Shown here piece by piece: positions 34,068-48,457 of a DNA stretch of 64,000 nt. This stretch comes from Stereum hirsutum FP-91666 SS1. Lineage: Eukaryota; Basidiomycota; Agaricomycetes; Russulales; Stereaceae. The stretch spans positions 3,609,753-3,673,752 of the forward strand of contig NW_006763131.1 of assembly GCF_000264905.1 (NCBI RefSeq), in the 5' to 3' direction. The notes below the pieces were generated by a model that was given only the letters and a program-made list of their open reading frames with translations, was not told the DNA's origin and did no database searches. Made by a program: the position numbers and the translations under genes. Within the stretch, counting starts at the first letter, position 1, and every line of letters starts with the position of its first letter.

Positions 34068-36662
34068 TCAGAGACCCGCCTTCGTAGGGATGAAGAGCCC
34101 ATCCCAGCACTTGAATCCGACGTCTGTCGAAATCTACGCAAACGAGATACAATCAGTCCTACCAGACGAGCGGACAAGAAAGAAGGCGTATGTACGTACC
34201 GTGGACGAATTGCACATGGCGGTGACAGGTGAACCCGTCAATGTAGTGGCGGCAATGTCTTTCGCGACGATATTCGTGGCTAATACAAACAAAGGTAAGT
34301 AACAGGACATATGTTGGTCGTGGTCAGAAAAGGACAAGAGAAAAGGGTCGACGGGATGGTGAGATAGGGGGAGGACACGTACCGGTGTCGGGGTACAAGT
34401 CGAATATGGCGACTTCTTTGCCTGTGGCGTTTGTCACTGCGTACCTGTGAGAATAGTTTGTGTGGACCACTTTCAGGACTCGGGCCCTCGTGGGGACATG
34501 ATAGTTGTGTTGGACGTACCAACAGGGATCGGTTATACAAGAGCCTTCGACGTGTCCTGGCGTGCTGTCGACGACGCCAAAAGTTAAGATGAGCTGTGGC
34601 GAGGCTGTGTATGGAATGGAATGGATGGACTCACTCTTGGATGGTACCAGAGAAGTTCTGGAAGAGGAAATCCTGGACGTGGGTGTTATTAACGCTGGTC
34701 GAGTTTGGCTTGGGTCCGTCCTATGGTCCGACCTCGTTAATGTGAAGTCCGCGCGACAGAGGTCTGGGTGATAATTGGGGTGCATACGTCTTGGTCCCAA
34801 TAACTTGGAGCGGTTGATATGATGAGATGAGTCACTTATCCTCGGTTGAAGAGTGAAAGGAAAACTTAGACTTACTTCTGAGTAATATAGATCTGGAAAC
34901 AAGAATGGCCCGAAAGAGACCGTATTATGAGTATATGAGGATACATCTGGGGGAAAAAGCACGCACGGGGAACATCACGTTCTCGAATGCGATGTTCTTC
35001 CAGGTGATGCTACCAAAACAAACGGAGCATATGCGGTCAGCAAGATTTATGTCTTCGTTCCATATCGACGACTCCAAGGAGGTAGGCCACTAACTTTCGA
35101 GCGAGACCGTTTCCTCCCGTCCAGCTCTTGAACCGAGCAGCATAGAGCGAGTTGTTCTGCGAGCATCCCCTTCAGTGCTCACGAAGTAATATAACGAGGA
35201 GCAGTTAAACGTACCACGACGATATTCTCGATCCTGCGCGCAGGTGCACAAAGAGAACAGTGAGACCATGCGAATAGGCTATACATCTAACCACTCATCG
35301 AAAATGCACCATATATTCTCAACATCCGCTACGTCGCCGCCTTCCCCGAGTGAGCCTATGGAGAGCCCGTGCCCATTTTCACAGTAGGAGTCCCTGAGAA
35401 AGATAGAGGTCGCGTGAGCAGGTTCTCTAGAAAATGAGACGAGGACGCAGAGGGCTTACTTGAAGACGATGTTGGTCGCGCCGTTTCCGACGGTGAGGCA
35501 ATCGTCTCCGTTGACGACGTGGTTATTCTCAAAGGTGAGGTTCGTTCCGCCCGCAGAGAATCCTAGAGGGGCAGGTTCTCACACTCCACATATAGAGTAC
35601 AGGGGCAGAAATCGGCATACCGTCTCTATCGAAGGCAAAGTTGAAGAGTGTAAGCAGCTGAGACGCATGCAATGGATAAAGACTCACGTATTGAATGGGA
35701 AAGATGACTACACAGCCCACGTATAAGTCAGTTTGCAGAGTATGGCACCAAGTTTCCAGCATACAAAGCCGATGCCTGGGAAATACAGACCGTGTCTGAC
35801 GCAGCCAAGATCTTGTTGTTCGAGATGACGACATTCGACGAGCCACTGGTAGCGAAATTCCAGCCAATGGGCTAAAACATCACCAGAGATAGTACTTTAG
35901 CGAGAGGACCATGAGCCCGTGGGTGTCAAGACTAACCTTCCAAATTTTCATATCCGTGATCAGGCCGTTAGTGATCTTGCTGAATGCAAAGCCGTGAGGA
36001 CGATTCGTTTCTTCGACAGCATCCCACCACTGTGTATGTAAGTCTTAGTGAACGTGAAAAGAGAACAAGTGAAGATGGCGACTTACCGCTTGCCCGTGCG
36101 CGTCCACCCAGCCCCATGATGGGTCGGTAGAGCCTCGCAGAGTAACGTTGCTGCCGCCTTTAAAGGTGAACCTTGAAAATGGGACACCTCGTCAACTGGT
36201 CGCCAAGCATGAAGATGGGAAGCAATATACCAAGCTCCGCCATAGCTCTGCACGTCAGACTAGTCAGCTCAAACCTAAATACCCTAGGAAGGTACGCACA
36301 GAGGATGTAACAGCGGCTACAGACAATCACCAAATCGTATTACGGACCTCACGTCAGTAGCAGGCCTGGAGAAATCACGTCCACACACCTTGTACAGCAG
36401 AGATATTCGTTGGATACGACAAGTTTCCTTGAACACTTACCTCCACATTCGTCAACTCTGAGAACGTGATAGGGCTGAAAATGTTATAATAAACATCCTT
36501 CTGAAATAAGATGGTCGCATTTGACGTGTAGTTCGTGGAGGCCAATGCAGCCTGAAGGGCGACAGAGTCGTCGGTTCCATCGGTGTGTGGCACGACGTAG
36601 GTCGTCCACGCGTAAACCGAGGACAACTGCAGAAGACTCAGTGCAAGCAGAATCGACAACAT
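34068..36662 (-). CDS. Secreted GH28 pectinase (exo-polygalacturonase type), 20 exons
   Basis: Hydrolyses galacturonan-type pectin outside the cell. Twenty exons in phase give 424 residues: 36662-36389, 36316-36300, 36247-36231, 36171-36087, 36029-35937, 35871-35791, 35707-35688, 35625-35621, 35562-35460, 35393-35310, 35233-35215, 35156-35095, 35009-34967, 34892-34876, 34803-34788, 34720-34635, 34564-34520, 34444-34383, 34279-34200, 34133-34068. Residues 1-18 form a signal peptide. GH28 landmarks: NTDG (D197), NGDDC (D217/D218), CENGHGLSIGS (H240) and ARFKSWTGG, where R274-F-K276 replaces the usual RIK. Spacing between these matches the family. RFK and SWTGG resemble exo-acting or xylogalacturonan/rhamnogalacturonan-type members more than endo-polygalacturonases; exact specificity is open. 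Several N-glycosylation sequons are present (NYTSN, NLS, NVT). Seven exons are 20 nt or less. Confidence 0.93.
35621..35625 (-). other. 5-nt microexon (AGACG) carrying the catalytic NTD aspartate codon of GH28
   Basis: On the minus strand, TTCGATAG|AGACG|GTATGC. The preceding exon ends FPFN-AC and the next begins GATTCTCTGCG. Only insertion of AGACG yields FNTDGFSAGGTNLTF; skipping it removes the Asp and shifts the frame. Confidence 0.85.
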
Positions 36663-37806
36663 CTTTACTATGTCCACGAAGAGAGGCGTAAGGAGCAGGA
36701 AGGGGTACACCAGATGCGACGGTGATAATTCGGTCGCGTCTCGAGGTATTTAAGTGTTGGGAAGGAGCGCATGTGATGGTGCTGGAATAGACGCCGTAAT
36801 TTCGGGTGCTGAAAGGACGTAGCACGAGGTAGCGAAGTCTCGTTGTACGACTGATGTCCAGCTGCCTGAGGAGCTGGATTGTGCCCAAGACCTTTGGGGC
36901 CTACCACCAACAAGAGTTGTGACATGCCTAGAAGGAAATATGCCAGGCAATGTCGACATGTTGAAAACCAGGGCGGGTTTGCGATTTCATCGATGAAAGC
37001 TCTCAAAACAACGTCCATTTTAAGCTGATCTCGCAAGGACTTGTTGACGCAGCGGTCAATCGGTCATGTTCAAACAAAGAACGGCGGCCCGGAGATGTTC
37101 ATGTTGTGGTCCGCCTGCACCGCGTTTCAGCCTGTCGCAGGTCACATTGCTACGTACCTGTAGTTGAAAATTCATTATGGTCAATACGGAAGCATTAGTT
37201 CTTCAGAACGAACCACTCACAAGAGCTACCCTTGCGCCGATAAACGTTGCCCAGCACTGAAAGATGTGAGGTGCTCACAAGAAATAATCGTTTGCATGCA
37301 AACGAGCCTTACCGCTAGTTCTGTCAGGATAGAGAGATTTGGTTGGTCACCTGGGCGTTCACGAAGCAACTGGTCAAAAAGCAAAATCAAAAGCCTCGAT
37401 ATTTATGGACAAAATGGAATGCATTGCTTTGAATGAGGTGCAACAGCAGATGCTCATTCGGATCGTCGGGGAAGGATGTAAGGGAAGGAAAGGCTACATC
37501 AACGATGACACTTCATTATTCCGCCGCTCAGGACCGTTGGGGATCCTTTCCCATCTCGATGTGCTCTGATTCGAGTGGTAGACTGATAGTCTGGGGGCTC
37601 GATTGCCTTGCGTTAACCTTGATATTGATGGCAAGTGTCTTCTTGTAGCCCGCCGCACTGTAGATAAGCGGGAAGCTCTGTGTTTAGTGCGGGAAATTCC
37701 TATGGAAGCAGCATAGAGCATTGGTAAAATGATGAAAAACAGCGTGGCAGAGGGACGCACCCATTGAATTGATACCATAAACCGCACCTTGACGTCTCTG
37801 ACGCTG
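36663..37806. other. Intergenic between GH28 (5' side) and NXT1 (3' side)
   Basis: 1.1 kb containing the GH28 promoter. Open frames on both strands show no domain. Nothing else recognised. Confidence 0.45.
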
Positions 37807-38400
37807 TCAACCAACAAATCTGAGAGAATCTGCGTTGATGTAGTACTTCGCAACCTCCCCTGCAGCAGCAACCGCCGTCGCGTCCGGCACGAGCATGAAT
37901 GTCTGGGAGAACACGCGAGGGTGTCCTTCGATGGACTTCGCAGGCGTCGACGCTGGATTAGCAGCCGGTCCACCTCCATGAGTCACTGTCCCAGAGACTG
38001 TTATAAGAAGAGACGGAGGTTGACTGCCTGCGAGGACACGGCCAAACGAGTCAGCCTTGCGCTACGTCGCGAACCGGGGAGAACGCACCTGGGATAGGAT
38101 GGCAATCGAAAGACTGGACTTCGTGCTTTGTCTTTGGCATACGTGTAATGAGATCACGAACACCCTCTATACCCTCATAGGGGGTCCCATTCCATGTTAA
38201 AGCTGAGTTGCTGCGATAGAAGTTGGGCAGGTCGTCGATGCGCGTGGAGGAGTCGTAGGTGCTATAGTATAGTCGCGTGAAATGGTCGGCTGCCCGAGTC
38301 GCAATCTCTATACTGTATAGAAGAAGAACCTTCAGATTTTCGCTTTCCATAGACAGCTGTCCAGGAAATTGACGCACTCTTCTTTCGTAAGGACTGTCAT
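37807..38400 (-). CDS. NXT1: NTF2-like mRNA export cofactor (NXT1/p15)
   Basis: Forms the heterodimer with the Mex67/NXF1 export receptor at nuclear pores. Three exons (38400-38378, 38312-38089, 38027-37807) give 155 residues. The first exon is only 23 nt (MTVLTKE plus two bases) and joins to DIEIATRAADHFTRLYYSTYD. The NTF2 fold continues with RSNSALTWNGTPYEG, VRDLITRMPKTKHEVQSFDCHPIPG, PSLLITVSGTVTHG and ends FSQTFMLVPDATAV, VAKYYINADSLRFVG, all typical of p15. The start was chosen because a splice from the ATG at 38400 restores the conserved D-I-E-I-A-T-R-A-A start; frames further upstream lack this. It is divergently oriented from SNF1. Confidence 0.93.
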
Positions 38401-39140
38401 GATAGATGTGGGGGTCTTTCTGCAGAATTATTGCTACACGTTTACGTGTCATCATGAGTATTTCAGTCAGAATCTTGGGCGACATAGTATCAATAACACT
38501 TACGCACGAAGGTGTGAGGCAGAAACGAGATGGAGAGACAAGAGCTCGGGCCTATCGACGCTTGAAGCTGCGTTGAAGTATGAGTTTATGAGCAAAGAGC
38601 GAGTCGCGTTCTTTCGGTTCCGAACTGACACGCTTTGCACGTGCTACGAGTACCGAAGCGCCGCCGTAATGCTCGGAATGTTCCGGACTCCTCTCGTTTT
38701 CCCATATTTTGGTTGATTTTCTCGCCCATTTATGCTCGCTTACACTGCTACGGTATACCTCCCGGAATTGAGCGCTTTGAGAGAAACAGACCAGTCAGTA
38801 AGTTTCAGCATACAGTAGCCGCGTTTCAAATTTTCATTGTTATGCGTCCTTGTTTCTGCAGACAGAAAGTTCCAAAAGTCATGTAAGACTGTTGTGTATA
38901 TTGTAATTTCTATTGTAATTTCATACTTTATGCGCCCTGCATATATAATGCGCTGTTTATCGGCAGAATTATTTGTTGCGAATTAACTGTACTCTGATTC
39001 GGTGGCAGTCGGTGGGTGGCGTGCCGTGCGTAACGTGTATTACGTCAGCTAAATACGAGTAGTCTTTGGTGGCCAAACAAGGGCCAAACAGACTTACCCC
39101 GCTCGCCCCGCACTGCGTCGACGAGCACATCCCCGACGAC
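38401..39140. promoter_or_regulatory. Divergent promoter region of NXT1 and SNF1
   Basis: 740 bp between two divergent start codons. A TATATAA match at 38942-38948 lies about 195 bp before the SNF1 ATG. No gene is visible. Assignment as a shared promoter is inferred from layout. Confidence 0.4.
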
Positions 39141-41422
<2,282 letters not shown>

Positions 41423-44400
41423 TTTCCTCCCAGTCACATATACACACTACGATCTCGGGTCTTCCTCCATCTCATATCATCTCAACGCTTGACCTTCGCA
41501 TTGCTTGCTTTCATGCTCGATCTATAAAGGCGAAACCCACGACGACGACTAGATGTATGCTGGGCGTCAAGGCGAAGTTTCAATTCTGATGTATTTGTTT
41601 CTTTCTTGGCTCTTTGCGTTATCGCATCACTCTTTCCTTCTACCTTTTTCGATTTGATTTGATTTTTATCCCACAGTACTAGTTATGCTTGTTGTGCTTG
41701 CTATCCATGTTTGCTGATTAGCGTCCTCCGTCTGCTTGCTTGTTGTCCTTTGTATCTTTATATTTCGCGGGCTTGCCGGCCTGAGATCGTTGATAGTTCC
41801 TATATGGCCTTTCAGGGCCTGTGTACATAGTTACATAGACAGCACTACTGATCATCCGTCTTGGTGAGTGTGGTCTGCTGCATGGACACGACAAGTGGCG
41901 AGGATCAGTAAATTCTCTGGTCTACCGACCATTTGTTTCCCTCGTCAGACTTTTGTTGATTGGGATGAGGTCCATGCTTGGGCAGGCTTCCTTCTGCTGC
42001 TCAAATGCTTACACGTACACATCCATGACTGCTGCGCTCCAGTTATAAACTTATAGAGCTCACCAACTGCCTTCCGACTCCTTCCAGGCATCTTGCGTCG
42101 TAAGTGCGCCTGCACCCACCCGCTTTCAGACTATGATGAGAACACAGAGACAGGAGGCGTAGCCGCGCGCAGACACGCATCCGAATCCCGACGTGGTTTT
42201 GGTACAAATGTCCTCGTTTGGGAGGCTAGAGCGGATGGGACTCGCTTCATACTAGGTTTCATGAATCAGAGCTAAATTCGACTGACATACAAAAGGGGAA
42301 GGAGGCGCAAGAACTCGAAGTTTGCGGCGTTTAGTGGAACTAGTCGGAGTATGGTATGGGCCTTTGTCATAGGGACCTCCTGCCACAACAGCGAGAGATC
42401 CACTTCCACCGATATGTTAGGAAGGGCGAGGCGCAGTAAGGTTGTACTTTGCGGTGGTGTTGTTGGGCTCAGCGGTGAGCTGAGAAAAAAGGCTCTATTA
42501 TCCGCAGATCTAGACAATCCTGCAAAACAACGTTCAGCTATCCAGGTGCAAGCTCGATCGGAGTTGGCGACCAACATATCCGCTCTATACTCGCGGCGGG
42601 AGAACATGCGGAGCGAAGAAGTTTCCAGATGGCCCATTAGTCCTCATGAGCCTGGAGATGAAGAAGAAGCAGTGGCGGGAAGAGCGGGAAAAGACGTACC
42701 TGGGGTCAGAGGCTGGCCACGGCAAGGCGTCGAGACACTTTGGACTCAGGTCAATCCCAGTCGGTCGTTCAATAATCGCCCGAAGTACTTAGGCACTCAG
42801 ACGTTCACAGGTCATTCAGCGTGCAGTTCCCAGCAGTTCAATCTGGATAATAATAGACTTTTATCCACGGAGTGGAGTCATCTGTAAATGAGCCTCGAGT
42901 CGTCGGCGGACTGTGTGGAGCATCAGATTTAGCGAAGAAGGATGAACGTAGATAGTACAGACGCACCAAAGACAGAAAAATTGTGGACATTAGTCTTTAT
43001 TGCCCAGTGAGGTAAAGACTGTACGGTCATTTAGCTCAATGTCTGAATGGAATTAGAAACAGTGTGAGTAGCTGGATACGGAGGGATCTGACACGGAAGG
43101 GACTGGTGGGTACGAACTAGTCTGGGATGTGCATCATGTGTCCTATGACGAGGGCTTAGAGAGGTAAAGAGTCCGTCATGGGTTTAAAACCTTTGTCCAG
43201 CAGGTAGCTACTCGGCGAGTGTTCGACGAGTTTCTGCTCTACGACGTGGATTGAAAGTGACAAGTATCTTGAACAACTAGACAAGGGACGATGAACGGCA
43301 AGGTCAGACAAACAGCAAACTATACGTGCTAATCGGACTCTACTACCACGGCGCATCGGGCTCCCCACCTGGAGTGGGTACATCAAACAAATTCGTCCAC
43401 GAGGACAAAAGCCGACCATGATCACGAGTCCCGTCAGTCCTACTCACACAAAGAAAAACAAACGAGCACTGGCCGCAAACTGCGCAAGAAGTTGGGACGT
43501 CATCAACCCAGTGCTACCGGGACTCACGCGATCCCAACCAGAATATGACCCATAAGTCTACGCCCATGTAGAGCTAGAGCCAGGCTTGTCTTAGCCACTT
43601 GTGCCTACAGTAGGATGAGAACGTCATCTGTGGTTGACCACAGCTATGATACGAAGACTCTCGCATCAGGGACTGACTGGCGTAGCCTGGAACATCGGTA
43701 GAGTGACCCGATTTTCCACAAGCGCACATACGATGAGTAGTAATATTGTGATGGCGACGCAGCGGGAAGACGCACGCACCGAAGGCTCTTCCTTTAATGA
43801 AGTCATGCTATGTTTGGTGTGCGGATGAGGATGCAGCGAGCGAGCGAGCGCTGCGGCAAGCGTTGTTTCATGGATACTTTCTGATGTTCGAAATTATATT
43901 GCCATATGCACTCGCACCTCGTTCCGTCCAATCGACCTTGGAGGATTCCAGATTCCGACTGAATGAGAAGCCGTTTCGAGAAGCAGTATAGCTTTGACGT
44001 GGCAGACAGAAATTTCCAAGCGTTCCTGAAGCTCGACTTCACACACGGGCCACCCGTCCAACCAGACGCAACGGTGAACGGTCGGAGCGCTTGCTAACAC
44101 GGGTAGAAACATGCAATCGCAAACGACGCAAGCTGTCTATTAGTTTCGTTCTGCTCTCTTCCCTTCCTCAAACTCATATCAGAAGATCAGACATGACTCA
44201 CCATGTTTGATTCCACCGTCATTGTGCGCCGTCGTCATTCCGTTCGAAGTCCTTCCTGGACGAACGCTCGTCAATCTTCCCCATGAATAGCCCTCGAGAA
44301 CCATGAGACCAAATGAGACTCGGCATCGTCGTTCGGAGCGTCACTTCTCATGATATCAAGGGTGCGTGAGGGTGTCTTTGCGTGCGAGTGAGGTGTACAA

Positions 44401-47400
44401 AGAAAGCGCTTAGTGATCTTCTTGGACGTAAAATGTCACGACGACGACAATAGCCGGCCTGTGTCTGTCTGTCAAAACAGTCAGTAACTGTAGGAGTAGT
44501 GAAGAAGATAAATTTGGGACGAAGAAACCGCTGCGCTCGTCGAATCAGAAGAAGCAAGCCACCGACGCCCATACAGTGTTTTGTAAGAGTCGCATGCGCC
44601 AAGCAGGCGTGCCATGATGTTCAAGGTAGGGGTGACGTTCTAGCGTTGTTTCGGCTCGCAGGTTTTTTTTCTTTGTTTTCGACATATGGTCAATCAGCAC
44701 TGCGATCATGCAGGCTTGGCTAGGGCGTTGATTGTGAGCTGGGAATATCAGATAGGGGAGAACCAGCTGTATAATATTTCTAAGAAGAACTCGCGGATGC
44801 ACTACGCACCCACAGGTGTACACAGAACAAGGCATCTGAAAGATGGCGTTCGAGCAGTCGTCGAACAAAATCATGCCGCTGACAAATCTGGTTACTGGAG
44901 ATAGCGTCTGGGCCAAAAGCAGGAATAAGCGTCCGTTGCATCAGGACGGCGAGCAAAATCATCTGATGCCACATCCTCTCTGGACTGAGGTATAAATAAT
45001 GCATTAATAGTTCCCTTTGCGGATGAGGAGGAATCAATGATACACACACCGTACACATGCGCACCTACGTGCACGCCGCCGGCTTGAATCCCACCCCGCA
45101 CTGAGAAGAACTTCTTCATGCAGCCAATAATCCCCGCATCTTGATGCATCATGATCAGTGGGGAATACACGCTCGCGAACTGCAACGTCGGGCGGCACCG
45201 TTCTTCGAAATGAGAATACCGTGAGATTCATCGACGACACGCATTCTACACCTGAGCATCCGAAGAGAAGAGACACGGTTATCTTTTCGAACATGGATAA
45301 CGACCGCCCTGGGCCTCATTTCCGACGCGTGGATTATTCCTCGATAAGCCGAAACGGCCTATGCGGCTTCACTGTGTACCAACCATACCCGAAGAATTAG
45401 CCTCTCCTTCCTTCCTATCCGGATAGGGAACCACAAAGAGTTATCCATTCCAGAAACAGGGGCCGGGCGACTGAGGCTGTACGCTGTAACGGTGCTCCTT
45501 CCGGCGTCTCCGAGCCTTTGCTAACGCAGAATGACTGCAGTGCCACCGTTATCTTCTCCTCTGAGTCAGGAGATGATTGATGAATGCCGAACGGTTCAAA
45601 GTGCGTACCTCTCCCCATCTCTCCGTCCTCCTCCGAGTTTTCTCGAGCCTCGACGGATCCAGAGACCTCTCGAGTGCTTTTGTATTTGTAGGACGGTGGT
45701 GTACGGTGGGGTCTATCAAACCAAGACAAAACTCTATCCATTCATTGCTGTACAGTGTCCTGTGCCCACAAGCCAGTGTTCCTGCACGTTCGTATTCCGA
45801 GGCTATCCGAGTCTGAATATCGTTGGAGCCTGCCAGTGGTCTCGGACGGAGCAAGCACAAGTAGAGCATCGGACTCGGACGAAAGTCCTGGAAGGTACCC
45901 GAGACAAGCATGTAACACAAAGACAAAGCTGAGACCCAAGAGAGTACCCTCCCAATCCGCGACGGCGACCTACATACAGCTTTGACTCGGGACACGGAAG
46001 GAGTGGAACATTGACAGAGCGAAAACACGTTGCGTTGCAAGGCCCGCCGGATTCTGAATCCGAAACCGGTCCCACTCGGCACGGTGTTCTACGGCGTCGG
46101 CAACTCAAAAAGTATTTGTAATAAATCGCCTTGCCTCCTGCACCGCCCCGCATTTTCGAATTTTGATAGATTGACTTGAATTCGAAATTCAGAGGATTGC
46201 GGAGGACCCGACCGATCGGCGCTGCGTTCGTACTTCGCGATTGTGTGGCACTGCGCCTGACGAGGTGTGGCGCGCTCCGGTACACACTGGTCTCCTGTAC
46301 ATACCACAATTGCAAGTGGCGCCTGCCAATGGCGCAAATGTGCTGCGCCCTTGGCCATGGTGCATATTCGTAGCGTCGTTCAATGTATAATGTATCTCGC
46401 AGGCAGGATACGACATCGAAACGCCCCAACGCCTGCGCCATCATCGCTCGTCATGCAGTGACTTGAGCACGTCAAACCAAAGACTTCGACAATTCGGATC
46501 AGATCATCAAGTCTAACAATGCAGAGAAAACGAATCATCATTGAGAGTGAGAGTGAGAGGGGAGATACAAGTACAAATGATCTATCGAGCCATGAAACTG
46601 GATGCGAATGGGGCCATCGTATGAGCATAGCCTACGGCGAAAGGAATAACGAGGATTGACAGATGTGGCGAAGGGGCGAAGGGGAAGAGGGAGGTTGGAA
46701 CGAGATGGGGGATGAAGGATGAATAATTGGTTGGCGAGAGGGTTGATTGCATATGTAAAACGGAAGACGAAAGACGAAAAATGAGACGCAGGAAGGTGAT
46801 AAAAAGAAAGAAACCGGGGAAGTACGAACTAACGAGTCTTGAGATCTGGGTTAGTGATGTTTCGTGTATACCGGACCAAAAGACAACGAGCAAGAATGCG
46901 AGAAGTATGAGGGTGATCAGAGTGAAAACGAGCAGATGAAGCAGAGGTGAAAGACAAGAGAAAAACAGAGAGAAGGAAATGGGTGCCCCCTGTGAGAAGC
47001 ACCAAGCAAGTCAATGTCTAAGTATAGCGTACATACACCCCCGCTCACTCACGCACACGAGGGACTGAGAGATTTTAGAGTACAGATGAGAGAGACAACG
47101 GGGTCATATGAAAGGGGAAAGAAATATAGAGGATAAATTGAGGTGGAAGCACTGTCGTTGGCTATTGCGGAGAACAGTGGCATCCGCAGAGCAAGCCCAG
47201 TTGCGACGAGTTTCCTCCGAGTTAGTTGGAGTTTCGTTGGAGGTTGGCAGGGACTAGGGAGCCCGTGCGATGAAGAAGCAAAACGCCAACGCTCCCTTCT
47301 AAGAGGAAAGCATGCGCGAATCTATTATGATGCAGAATGGATGAGCCACCGTAACCAGACAGCACAGATAGAACGATCCAGATGGTGAAAATGTGATATA

Positions 47401-48457
47401 GTATCGAATATGGAAGGATGGAAGGAAGGATGACGGGGAGACGGCTAGGAATGGGATATGCGGGGATGGAGATAGGAATGGGGGCCGGCGAAAGGAAGAA
47501 AGAAATGGGGAGCGTACGCGAAGAATGCAAAACAGACGTACGAAACTGGCGGTGAGAACCCCAGCGGGTCGTTTTGATGATGATGGATGGTGGTGGTGAT
47601 GTGATGATAGGTGGGGACGACGGGGGATATATGGTTATGGTGATGCAAAAAAAGGGGAGTGTGAAGCGGAAGGGTACTGAGACACAGCTGACGACAGCGC
47701 TAGACACCGACAAACGACAGGAACGATACTCAGAAAGGGAAAGCGGCTCGAGTGTGACCAATGGGGAACGGTTATTGGAGTCGATGGTACGTAAGAGAAC
47801 GAGGGATGAGCACGAGGTATGTAGGATTCGGGACTGGGAGGGCTAGAATGTTGCGTCGTGAATGTTCGTAATGGAATTGCTAGCAATGACGTGGACACGA
47901 ACCCGGTAAAGACTGGCACGTAAAGACAGGAAGGGGATGGGGAGGAACGACGAAAAAATCGTCAAGCGTATCCGTGTGGGTAAGAAAATCGCGAGTGAGA
48001 GGAAATGAGCTAAGCTGTCGATAGGTACAATGAGAAGAAAAGAAAGCCAAGGAAGACGTTACAGAGAAAAGGATGTTTTGTTCCGCTCACTTTATGGGTG
48101 TGAGGCGGAAGGCTATGTAGATGTATTGGAGTGATGGATGTTGGAGTAGAAGAATAACAGAGCAAAATGCGACGTCAGACAACAAAGTCCAATAAGTAAC
48201 CATATCGTTAGAAGCGCAACCGTGCCTATGGGGCACAGCGCGCTGAGAGACCAAGACCTCTGCGCTACGAGCAGGAATCGCCACGCTTTCCCGATATACA
48301 CCGCGTAGCGATTCCATTCCGCGGTTGAGGCCCTAGCAGCACAACCGCTTTCTCGAAGCTATGGGGTAAAAGGTCGTGTCAGAAACGATGATCGACACGA
48401 ACAGATAGAACGACTAACCAATCAACCCTCACAAAGACTCAACGCTCGCGAGCAAGC
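41423..48457. other. Seven kilobases without a secure gene
   Basis: SNF1 3' region, then mixed sequence with many overlapping short open frames on both strands. No transposase, reverse transcriptase, rRNA or tRNA was recognised. About 46.5-48.1 kb is strongly purine-rich on the + strand (GA-rich runs, GAGAGT repeats at about 46542-46559), giving a pyrimidine-rich minus strand. A possible small orphan gene lies at 45158-45985 (separate entry). Confidence 0.4.
45158..45985 (+). CDS. Possible small orphan gene, exon structure unresolved
   Basis: Two coding-like open segments lie close together. The first (about 45158-45397) reads a hydrophilic peptide with FIDDTHSTPEH and GLCGFTVYQPYPK and ends in a stop. 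The second could start at 45591 (MNAERFK), splice at GTGCGT and rejoin after TTTGTAG near 45691 to read DGGVRWGLSNQ through to a TGA at 45985. Their amino-acid composition looks more protein-like than surrounding frames, but I recognise no family and cannot join the two. They may be separate remnants. Confidence 0.2.

Noticed and set aside
42272..42887. Overlapping open frames of 121 (minus) and 178 (plus) codons
   Set aside because: They overlap each other on opposite strands, lack recognisable motifs and have no clear start context.
45549..46444. Three long overlapping minus-strand frames
   Set aside because: All three frames stay open at once, which points to low stop density rather than coding; composition is arginine/serine/cysteine-rich without a family match.
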